Assembly (NCBI GenBank): GCA_041477815.1
Contig: JBGOUV010000159.1
Span: 1 to 14,529 of the forward strand
Direction of reading: 5' to 3'
Length of the DNA stretch: 14,529 nucleotides
Origin: JBGOUV01 sp041477815
GTDB taxonomy: Bacteria > Acidobacteriota > Terriglobia > Bryobacterales > JACQDG01
Numbering within the stretch: position 1 is the stretch's first letter; each line of letters opens with the position of its first letter. The notes under the pieces are model-generated. The model was not told the origin of the DNA. It saw only the letters and a list, made by a program, of their open reading frames with translations, and did no database searches. The translations under genes were made by a program, and so were the position numbers. This document shows positions 6,528 to 12,866 of the stretch, one piece after another.

Positions 6528-8123
6528 GTGCCACATGTCTACTCGATTTGCTTCCAAGTGCAACCAAAAGACGACAAATCTCCCGAGAACTGTTTCGGGG
6601 ACATAACCAATGCCCTGAAGTCGTGGGTCTCCGAGAAGTATCACAGGGCCTGGAACCACAAGATAGCACTACAGTCTGACGAGAAATTCGTGATCCCGCA
6701 ACCAGGGCATCGCCTGTTTTTCAATTCAATCCAGGTCGATGGTGCACGCTTGACGGCGTTGCGATGGACTCATCCGTCCGAGGATGACTCAACCATCGAA
6801 TGGCTAACGACCTGCTCAGTTGCGCAGGTTGGATCAACCATCGAATTCGGACTGGAACTGTCCGTTGCTTCCACCTCACCCGTGATCCGACCTCCTCGTT
6901 ATTACACTGGCCGACCCCGTATTGTTACGGAACTTATCAAGACGTATTCCTGTTGGATTGGCAAGCAGCCAATTCTGGCAAACCTACTCACGATATTTGT
7001 GCCGGACGTTGAGGTGTTTGTCGAATCTTCTTTGCTCAGCACGGAGCGAACGCTTCCAATAGTGCTTGTATCGCATGACCGATTCAGTGACCGCCCTACC
7101 GTGAGCGCGCACCGGATACAGGAAAAGCTGCTCGGATTCTGCCAAGTGGTGGTAATGGACAAATGGGCCTGCTTCAAACTCACGGATCTGTTAACAAAAC
7201 CGCTATCTTGCTTCAATGGCGCCATTCGAGTGTACTGGCCAGGTCTAAAACGCGACTCCAATCCTCTGGAACATCCATTGTATTTGCAAGAGACATTACA
7301 AAAATATGAATACACAAAGAGGCCTGTAGAGAAGTTACTCTTTGCCATCCTGTCTCGCGTGTCCACCTTTCGCTTCGGCGACGGTGCTTTAGTGCGTGAC
7401 GTCCGACGTCGAGTTATCACAGACAAACGGATGGCGCAGGATCGGACTCGTGCTGAGAGGGAGAGGAACATCTCAGACGCGAACGCTGAGATTGGCCGCC
7501 TCCGGAAGGAGACCAATGAACTGCGAGAACTACTCGAACTCTCAGAACTCGAGAAGGAAGAGCTGCGGAACGACCTGGCGAGTCAAAAAGAGAACTGGCA
7601 ACAGGTCCGCTCCTTCCAAGCGGCAGCAGAGTTGCAATCCGATGCGAGTGCCCAAATCGAAGCCGAGCCTGAGTTCTCTTCAGTGGCCGAAGCCGTAGAG
7701 AGTGCGCAGGCTGACTTTCAGCAGTCGCTCCTCTTCTACGAAAACGCCAAGAGAACATCTAAGAAATCCCATTTCGCGCGTCCCGAACAGGTGTATCGGG
7801 CCTTCGAGGCTCTGTCCGAGGTGGCTGCAGAGTACTTCGCGGCCATCTCAACGGGTGAATCTATCGGTCCGCTCGAAGCCGCGCTCAAGAGGCGTGGCTT
7901 TGGCTACTCTCCGAAGGAGAGTAAACAAACGATGGATATGTACGGCGACCAGAGAAGGTTTACGCATAAGGGTAAGAAGTGGGAGATGCAGAAGCACCTT
8001 ACCTTGGGCGGCGCGGACCGCACAAATTGTGTTCAGATCTACTTCGAACCTCGCGAAAACGCACAGAAGTTTGAGATCGGATACTGCGGGCCGCACCTCG
8101 ATTACAAGAGTCAGACCACATAG
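6528..8123 (+). CDS. Uncharacterised coiled-coil accessory protein on an inserted segment
   Basis: A 531-residue protein with no signal peptide or membrane segment, so probably cytoplasmic. About 1-115 is an unrecognised strand-rich region. About 120-255 is a mixed alpha/beta region (RPRIVTELIKTYSCWIG, LPIVLVSHDRFSDRP, then LSCFNGAIRVYWPGLKRD and HPLYL) that I recall from unannotated actinobacterial proteins. About 300-370 is a highly charged coiled coil (ERERNISDANAEIGRLRKE and on). About 405-531 is a C-terminal domain with Y423 and Y436, a basic GKKWEMQKHLTLGG at 482-495, CVQIYFEP at 501-508 and IGYCGPHLDY near the end. That tail resembles small RelE/HigB-like folds to me, by recall only. 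Third codon positions are visibly A/T-richer than in the neighbours. It has its own promoter and ribosome binding site and lies between direct repeats of the receptor's 3' end. Function unknown; a defence or toxin-like effector is a guess from architecture and setting. Confidence 0.85.
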   Translation: MPHVYSICFQVQPKDDKSPENCFGDITNALKSWVSEKYHRAWNHKIALQSDEKFVIPQPGHRLFFNSIQVDGARLTALRWTHPSEDDSTIEWLTTCSVAQVGSTIEFGLELSVASTSPVIRPPRYYTGRPRIVTELIKTYSCWIGKQPILANLLTIFVPDVEVFVESSLLSTERTLPIVLVSHDRFSDRPTVSAHRIQEKLLGFCQVVVMDKWACFKLTDLLTKPLSCFNGAIRVYWPGLKRDSNPLEHPLYLQETLQKYEYTKRPVEKLLFAILSRVSTFRFGDGALVRDVRRRVITDKRMAQDRTRAERERNISDANAEIGRLRKETNELRELLELSELEKEELRNDLASQKENWQQVRSFQAAAELQSDASAQIEAEPEFSSVAEAVESAQADFQQSLLFYENAKRTSKKSHFARPEQVYRAFEALSEVAAEYFAAISTGESIGPLEAALKRRGFGYSPKESKQTMDMYGDQRRFTHKGKKWEMQKHLTLGGADRTNCVQIYFEPRENAQKFEIGYCGPHLDYKSQTT

Positions 8124-8131
8124 CTGGTCTG
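8112..8131. repeat. Short inverted repeat at right edge of the insertion
   Basis: CAGACC, loop ACATAGCT, GGTCTG, spanning the stop codon of the 531-codon gene and ending exactly one base before the repeated receptor sequence begins at 8132. The arms match the inverted repeat at 6412-6425. It may be a hairpin or an element end. Confidence 0.5.
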
Positions 8132-8245
8132 CCACCCCAACTTCGACCTGCCCGATATCTTTCTAGAGGCTCCCCCAGCTTCGGCCGCATCTCGTCGGCG
8201 GGAAGCCAGCGCCGCATCCAGTTCGGGTTGAAACTACTGTTTTAG
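8132..8245 (+). pseudogene. Direct repeat copy 2: orphan 3' end of a TonB receptor gene
   Basis: Duplicate of 6295-6406 lying after the 531-codon gene. The first 35 bases (8132-8166) are identical to copy 1; an extra AG then breaks the reading frame. With those two bases ignored, the encoded end (GSPSFGRISSAGSQRRIQFG then LKLLF and stop) is identical to the receptor's C-terminus. All seven sense differences are synonymous and the stop is TAG rather than TGA. It has no start and cannot be expressed as a receptor. It is either the displaced original 3' end or part of a paralogue brought in with the insertion. Confidence 0.9.
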
Positions 8246-9730
8246 TCCCACCCGGAAGCAAGCCATCTCCGCAGCATTCCGCACCAGCAGCAACCCGCCC
8301 GCGATGGCCGGGTTGTTCCACGTCTTCCCTTCGATCGCGGAAAACCGCGCCACTTCCTGGTGACGCTCGGGCGTAGCCTTAACCAGCACCACCTCGCCCC
8401 TCTCGCTGGTAATCACCAGGCGCCCGCCGGCCAGCAGCACCTGCCCGTAGCCGTACCGTCCCCCCTTCCACTTTAGCTCCCCCGTCTCGACGTTCACGCA
8501 GGCCAGTATCCCCTCGTCCAGCCCGTAGACATGGCCCTCGTATAATACCGAGCCGTTGAACCGGTTCTTCATCCGGATGTTCTGCCACACCGTCCGGACG
8601 CCGCCCGCCCCCACCTCCAGCAGCGCCGCCCCATGCCCATAACCCGCCGAGATAAAGACCCGGTTCTCGCCGACCAGGAGCGGTTGGGAGCTATTCACGT
8701 CGTACTCGGTCGTCCAGGGGAAATCCCAGAGCACCGCCCGGTCCTCCACCGCCAGACCCAGGACGCGTTTGGCGCTCACCGTCAGGATCTGGCGTCGTCC
8801 GGCCAGAGTGACCAGCATGGGCGAGGTGTAGGCCTGCTTCTCGTCCAGCGCCTTCCAGACGCGGCTGCCGGTCAGCTTGTCGTAGGCCACCAAGGAGTTA
8901 CCCGACACCGCCACGACCGTGTCATCCACGATCAGGGGCGAGCAGGCCATGCCCCAGTGCAGGTTCGTGGCCCCCGTATCCGTCAGGGTGTTCTGCGACC
9001 AGACGACCTTCCCGGTAGCGGCGTCCAGGCACCGCAACTCCCCCTCGGCCCCATGGGCGTAGATCCTGCCCTGACGCCAGGTCGGCGTCGCCCGCGGCCC
9101 GTCGCCCCCCATCGATTCCCGAAACTCGGCCTTCCAACCATGGGTCCACAACTCCCGTCCGGTCAGGAGCTGGTAGGCCACGACCACCTCCTGGTCCCGC
9201 CGCTGCTCGATGGTAAAGGCCCGTCCCTCGGCCACTACAAATGAAGCATACCCGCCGCCGGCAGGCTGCTTCCAGAGTGGTGTCAGCCCTCTCGCCGGCC
9301 AGTTAGCGAGGATTTCCATCTCGTCGTAACGGCCGTCCCGGCGCGGCCCCCGGAAGTCGGTCCAATACGGAGGGCGCGGCGGCTTCCGCGAGGGCGAGGC
9401 CGCGGGCGCCGGTGTTTCCACTTCGGGAACTTCGACCGGCGGCGCCGGCGCCGGCGCCGCCGCCCGCGACTGCTCCAGCGCGGCGTAATGCTTCTCCGGC
9501 CGGCGGAAGCTAAAGAACCTGGGGATTCCCTCGCCCCCCATTTCAGCCCGCAGCCCGTAAAAGAGGAACAGGTGGGCCACACCGATGGCTGCTATCAGCA
9601 GCGTCCCCAGGACCTTTCGCAGCGCCCGCGTTTCCGGCCGCAGCCACAGCAACACCAGTCCCGCCGGCGGCAGCACCAGTGTGGCCGCCACCAGCGCCGC
9701 TCCCGAGCGATACCAGGCTCTCTTCTCCAC
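8234..9730 (-). CDS. Membrane-anchored PQQ-like beta-propeller protein
   Basis: A 498-residue protein. Two hydrophobic segments at about 11-31 and 40-60 are predicted to anchor it in the inner membrane. A Pro/Ala-rich linker at about 85-120 leads to a PQQ-like beta-propeller at about 122-498. Propeller signs are YWTDFRGPRRDGRY at the start of the domain and repeated blade motifs such as AYQLLTGRELW, CLDAATGKVVW, AYDKLTGSRVW and CVNVETGELKW. Proteins of this type (BamB-like, or PQQ-binding dehydrogenase relatives) serve as scaffolds. I see no membrane-dehydrogenase catalytic signature, so an enzyme role is unsupported. GTG 9730 is chosen because TAGAAT lies 6 bases upstream and the frame then opens with MEKRAW before the first membrane segment. 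The last codons and TAG stop lie inside repeat copy 2, so its 3' end was probably altered when that repeat arose. Confidence 0.85.
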   Translation of the reverse strand: MEKRAWYRSGAALVAATLVLPPAGLVLLWLRPETRALRKVLGTLLIAAIGVAHLFLFYGLRAEMGGEGIPRFFSFRRPEKHYAALEQSRAAAPAPAPPVEVPEVETPAPAASPSRKPPRPPYWTDFRGPRRDGRYDEMEILANWPARGLTPLWKQPAGGGYASFVVAEGRAFTIEQRRDQEVVVAYQLLTGRELWTHGWKAEFRESMGGDGPRATPTWRQGRIYAHGAEGELRCLDAATGKVVWSQNTLTDTGATNLHWGMACSPLIVDDTVVAVSGNSLVAYDKLTGSRVWKALDEKQAYTSPMLVTLAGRRQILTVSAKRVLGLAVEDRAVLWDFPWTTEYDVNSSQPLLVGENRVFISAGYGHGAALLEVGAGGVRTVWQNIRMKNRFNGSVLYEGHVYGLDEGILACVNVETGELKWKGGRYGYGQVLLAGGRLVITSERGEVVLVKATPERHQEVARFSAIEGKTWNNPAIAGGLLLVRNAAEMACFRVGLKQ

Positions 9731-9736
9731 AGGTCT

Positions 9737-9742
9737 ATTCTA
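9737..9742 (-). promoter_or_regulatory. -10 box 6 bases from the propeller gene start (leaderless)
   Basis: On the minus strand TAGAAT, then 6 bases, then GTG at 9730. Same spacing as for the amidase and TonB receptor genes. No clear -35 box and no ribosome binding site at the usual distance. Confidence 0.5.
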
Positions 9743-9914
9743 TCCCTTCAATCCCACGCGCCGCCCTTCCAGGTACTACCGATCCATTACCTTTGGGCTG
9801 CCGGCCGCGGAGCCTGTTGGTCCCGTAGTGCACCCGAGAAAAGTACTGTCAGTTTATTGCATCGACGGGCACTTTGGCCGCAAGATCAGCCCCATCGGGT
9901 GTAGCTGCCCGAAC

Positions 9915-9919
9915 GGAGG
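9915..9919 (+). promoter_or_regulatory. Ribosome binding site of the TadG-like gene
   Basis: GGAGG ends 8 bases before ATG 9928. It selects this start over the in-frame upstream codon at 9874, which lacks such a site and would put 18 extra residues before the basic region and membrane segment. Confidence 0.65.
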
Positions 9920-9927
9920 TTGAATCG

Positions 9928-11175
9928 ATGCGAAGACTGCCAGGAAAGAAACGAGGCCGCTCGGGACAGATACTGCCGGTAGCCGCCATTCTGATGTCCG
10001 GCATGGTAGCGCTCACGGGTCTGGTACTCGACGGGGGCATGATCTATCAGGTGAAGCGCCGCATGCAGACGGCGGCTGATGCCGCGGCCATGGGCGGCGC
10101 CCAGGAGTTGCTCCGGGGAAACACCAGCCTGGTGGTGGCAGCGGCACGAGGGGATTCCAGCCTGAACGGGTTCACCGATAGCGTGAACTCCACCACCGTG
10201 ACCGTGAACAATCCGCCCCTCAATGGACCGCGGGCCGGCAATAGCCTTTTCGTCGAGGTCATCCTCTCGCGCCCGGTGCCGACGACCTTTCTGCGAGTGG
10301 TGAACCGGCAGTTCAGCACCGTAAAGTCACGGGCCGTGGCCGGGCTGATGAACTACGCCGACGGCTGCGTCATCGCGCTCGATCCCGACGATCGAGGCGC
10401 TCTCACGGTTGCCGGAACCTCCACGCTCACCTCCGGCTGCGGCGTGATGGTGAATTCCATCGACGATCGGGCGCTCACGGTAAACGGCGGCGGCTGCATC
10501 TATGCCGACGAGGTAGGGGTTTCCGGAGGCTGGACGGCGAACGGCAGCGCCAACTGCATCCAGCCGAACGCGCCGGTGGTCGATACGCCCCCGGCCCTCG
10601 ATCCTCTGGCTTATATGCAACCGCCCCCGAGACCACTGCTCCCTACCGGCCTCAACTTCAAAATCACCGGCGGCGCCGTGGTCGTGCTACCCGGGCTGTA
10701 CATCGGCGGCATCGAGATCACGGGCGGCGACGTGACCTTCCTGCCGGGCGTCTACCACCTCGACGGCGGCGGTCTGAAGATCTCCGGCACCCCCACGGTC
10801 CGGGGCGAAGGCGTCCTGTTCTACAACACCAACACCCTCGGAGGACAGTGGGGGCAGTTTGATATCACCGGGGGCGGAGTGATGGACTTTTCGGCTCCCA
10901 ATTCGGGGCCTTACGAAGGGATGCTGTTCTGGAACGACCGCAATGCCCCCAACACCAACCCGGGATCGACAATAGCCGGCAACTCCTCGTCCCGGTTCGA
11001 GGGGGCCATGTATTTCCCCTCCACTCACGTCAATTACGCGGGGACCAGCACGGCCGCCGCCTGGAACATGATCATTGCCAATACGATTTCCATCGTGGGT
11101 ACGACGACGGTGACGGGCAATTACAGCGCCAGCACCATCCGGCCGCCGACCCGCCGCGCGACCCTGGTGGAGTAA
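9928..11175 (+). CDS. TadG-like (Tad/Flp pilus type) membrane-anchored protein
   Basis: A 415-residue protein. A basic N-terminus (MRRLPGKKRGRSGQ) precedes one hydrophobic segment at about 14-36 (ILPVAAILMSGMVALTGLVL). This is followed by DGGMIYQVKRRMQTAADAAA, the conserved signature of the TadE/TadG-like (Flp pilus assembly, Tad) N-terminal domain; the bulk is expected outside the inner membrane. Residues from about 145 to the end are Gly/Thr/Ser-rich short strands with repeating turns (VAGTSTLTSGCGVM, ITGGDVTFLPGVYHLDGG, FDITGGGVMDFS), suggesting a right-handed beta-helix-like fold. TadG-like proteins usually work with tadA-C ATPase/platform genes; none is in the window, so this is an orphan or its partners lie elsewhere. 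A substrate or structural role at the surface is inferred. There is no clear promoter in the 197-base gap to the divergent propeller gene, and a short TCGGG/CCCGA inverted repeat sits just before the ribosome binding site. Confidence 0.8.
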   Translation: MRRLPGKKRGRSGQILPVAAILMSGMVALTGLVLDGGMIYQVKRRMQTAADAAAMGGAQELLRGNTSLVVAAARGDSSLNGFTDSVNSTTVTVNNPPLNGPRAGNSLFVEVILSRPVPTTFLRVVNRQFSTVKSRAVAGLMNYADGCVIALDPDDRGALTVAGTSTLTSGCGVMVNSIDDRALTVNGGGCIYADEVGVSGGWTANGSANCIQPNAPVVDTPPALDPLAYMQPPPRPLLPTGLNFKITGGAVVVLPGLYIGGIEITGGDVTFLPGVYHLDGGGLKISGTPTVRGEGVLFYNTNTLGGQWGQFDITGGGVMDFSAPNSGPYEGMLFWNDRNAPNTNPGSTIAGNSSSRFEGAMYFPSTHVNYAGTSTAAAWNMIIANTISIVGTTTVTGNYSASTIRPPTRRATLVE

Positions 11176-11232
11176 CAACAATGGTAGAGAGTGAAGCTTC
11201 GGCCGTCGGTCGCCGGCTGGGAGGCCGTGGCG

Positions 11233-11261
11233 TTTTCATCCTTAGACTAAGGTAGTATTAT
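11233..11261 (+). promoter_or_regulatory. Promoter with palindromic site in its spacer
   Basis: Candidate -35 TTTTCA (11233-11238), 17-base spacer, -10 TATTAT (11256-11261). The spacer contains CCTTAG A CTAAGG (11240-11252), a perfect inverted repeat with one central base. Its position between the boxes is where a repressor would block polymerase. The predicted start near 11268 leaves about 39 bases before ATG 11307. Confidence 0.5.
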
Positions 11262-11306
11262 CCTCGACTCAGGTGTTTTTCCCAGCGAACTAGGCGGCGG
11301 CTACCA

Positions 11307-12866
11307 ATGGAGCCCGTGCGCTGCCTTTGCTGTAATGGTCTCCGGACCATGCGTTACTGCGCTCTGTTCGTGGGGTTAACGTCTCTCGCCAACGGCATCA
11401 GCATTACCGGGACCGTTTACCTCCGCCAGACCCCGGCCCGGCAGCCGCTGCCAGGAGTTCAGGTAGCCGCCCGGCGATCCCCCGATGGCGCCCTGGTCTC
11501 GACCACCACCACCGACGCTCAGGGGCGCTTCCAGTTCCCCCATCCTCCTCGGACCCGTCTTTCTATCGGTGTCTCCAAGCCCGGATTCTGCGCCCGCGCT
11601 GTCGCCTCCGGTGACTCCCTTCTGCTCCTCGATGCCGGCGCTCCCGAGGACGTGAGCGGCGCCGACTTCGAACTCTTCCCGGGAGGCGTAGTGACCGGTC
11701 GCATTACCGACCAGTCGAATGAGCCCTTAGAAAAGGCCACGGTGACGGTCTATCCTATGAGCGGCTCGGGGGTTGCCGACACCGCGCCGGGTAACAGCGT
11801 CCAGACCGACGACCGAGGCCTGTATCGGATCTTTGGACTGGAGCCGGGTCGCTATGTCCTGCTGGCACGTCTCTCGCGGCGGATCAACGATCAACCCGCA
11901 GCGCTGTTCTACCCGGGGAGCAGCGATCCTTCCCGGGCCCGCGCGATCGAGGTTTCGGCGGGCGCAGAGACGACCGGTATCGACATCGCAATGCGACCCC
12001 AACCCACCTTTCGGATCGCCGGAAAGCTGGCCGGAAAGCTCGCGGAGCCGGGCCAGGTCTTCGTCCAGGCGGCCCCGGGAGTCGGGCTGCCGGATCAATC
12101 CTTGCCCCGGGTGGCTTCCGCTACGGTGGCTCTCGTCACTCGGGAGGGCAACTATATGCTCGCGGGCCTCACCCCCGGGGCCTACGTAGTCACGGCAGTG
12201 CAATCGTCGGGCAGCCGTTCGCCGCTCGCCCGCCAGGTCGTGGACCTGCGTGCCGACGTCAACGACCTCGTACTCAGGCCTGCTCAAAGCGCCCGGCTCG
12301 ACGGGAGAGTGACCTTCCCCGGGACGGGAGCCTCCCGCCGGCTCCCGGCCAGCGTGCGTTTACGCCTGAAAGAACGCGCCAGTCCCGCGCCCATCTTTTC
12401 GGTCGCCCAGCCACCGGATTACCGCTTCGAAATCCCCGAGCTTTGGCCTGGTAGTTACACCATCGAGTTACTGGAGCCCACGAAGGCCTACCTGGGGCCG
12501 GCAAGGCTCGGCTCGACCCGTCTGCGGGCGCCGGAGCTGGTCGTCCCCGACAGCGGCGGGTCATTCAACATGGACCTGGAGGTGCGCCTGGATCCGGCCC
12601 TGGTGACCGGCTTTGTGAAAGCGCCGGTAAGCCGTAATCCTCAGCCACACGCGTGCGTCGTTCTGGCCAGCCCCGGAAGCCCTCCGGTGGGGATTCATTC
12701 CGTTCAAAGCGACCAAAATGGCCGCTTCGTGATCGACGGCGTCCGCCCCAGCGAGTACCTGATCGGGGCCTGGGCTTGCGCCGCCCCCCGCGCTTGGGAC
12801 AAGGCGAAGCGGCTACTGGTGGAGCCCAACACCGAGATCGATCTGGAGTTAACGGCCGGCCCATGA
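11307..12866 (+). CDS. Secreted protein with carboxypeptidase-regulatory-like repeats (first paralogue)
   Basis: A 519-residue protein of the kind often found in many copies in acidobacteria. Residues 1-32 are a probable signal sequence; M15 (ATG 11349, MRYCALFVGLTSLANG) is an alternative start. The mature part is a chain of carboxypeptidase-regulatory-like/prealbumin-like beta-sandwich modules, marked by GxVT...P(L)xxAxVT strands and DxxGxYxxxGLxPGxY turns. Examples are VSTTTTDAQGRFQFPHPP, GVVTGRITDQSNEPL, TDDRGLYRIFGLEPGRYVLL, GNYMLAGLTPGAYVV and GRFVIDGVRPSEYLIGAW. No catalytic zinc-peptidase domain is present, so this is a binding or structural surface protein rather than an enzyme. It overlaps the next gene by 4 bases (ATGA), so the pair is likely translationally coupled. 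The operator-like promoter at 11233-11261 probably drives both. Specific role unknown. Confidence 0.78.
   Translation: MEPVRCLCCNGLRTMRYCALFVGLTSLANGISITGTVYLRQTPARQPLPGVQVAARRSPDGALVSTTTTDAQGRFQFPHPPRTRLSIGVSKPGFCARAVASGDSLLLLDAGAPEDVSGADFELFPGGVVTGRITDQSNEPLEKATVTVYPMSGSGVADTAPGNSVQTDDRGLYRIFGLEPGRYVLLARLSRRINDQPAALFYPGSSDPSRARAIEVSAGAETTGIDIAMRPQPTFRIAGKLAGKLAEPGQVFVQAAPGVGLPDQSLPRVASATVALVTREGNYMLAGLTPGAYVVTAVQSSGSRSPLARQVVDLRADVNDLVLRPAQSARLDGRVTFPGTGASRRLPASVRLRLKERASPAPIFSVAQPPDYRFEIPELWPGSYTIELLEPTKAYLGPARLGSTRLRAPELVVPDSGGSFNMDLEVRLDPALVTGFVKAPVSRNPQPHACVVLASPGSPPVGIHSVQSDQNGRFVIDGVRPSEYLIGAWACAAPRAWDKAKRLLVEPNTEIDLELTAGP
11335..11350 (+). repeat. Hairpin covering the alternative start codon
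   Basis: ATGGTC, loop TCCG, GACCAT. In RNA it forms a 6-pair stem with a UCCG tetraloop. The right arm contains the AT of ATG 11349, which would be hidden within the stem. This gives a slight argument for ATG 11307 as the used start, or a possible control element. Confidence 0.4.

Noticed and set aside
6407..8131. Insertion sequence or transposon carrying the 531-codon gene
   Set aside because: There is no DDE, serine or tyrosine recombinase motif in the protein, and the flanking repeat of about 112 bases is far too long for a transposase target duplication.
9438..9461. 24-base perfect palindrome of GGC/GCC repeats
   Set aside because: It encodes the Pro/Ala linker of the propeller protein. 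The self-complementarity follows from alternating GGC and GCC codons, so a separate role is not supported.
9743..9927. Possible c-di-GMP or other riboswitch upstream of the TadG-like gene
   Set aside because: The conserved GEMM core motifs could not be found. Only a small TCGGG/CCCGA inverted repeat is visible.
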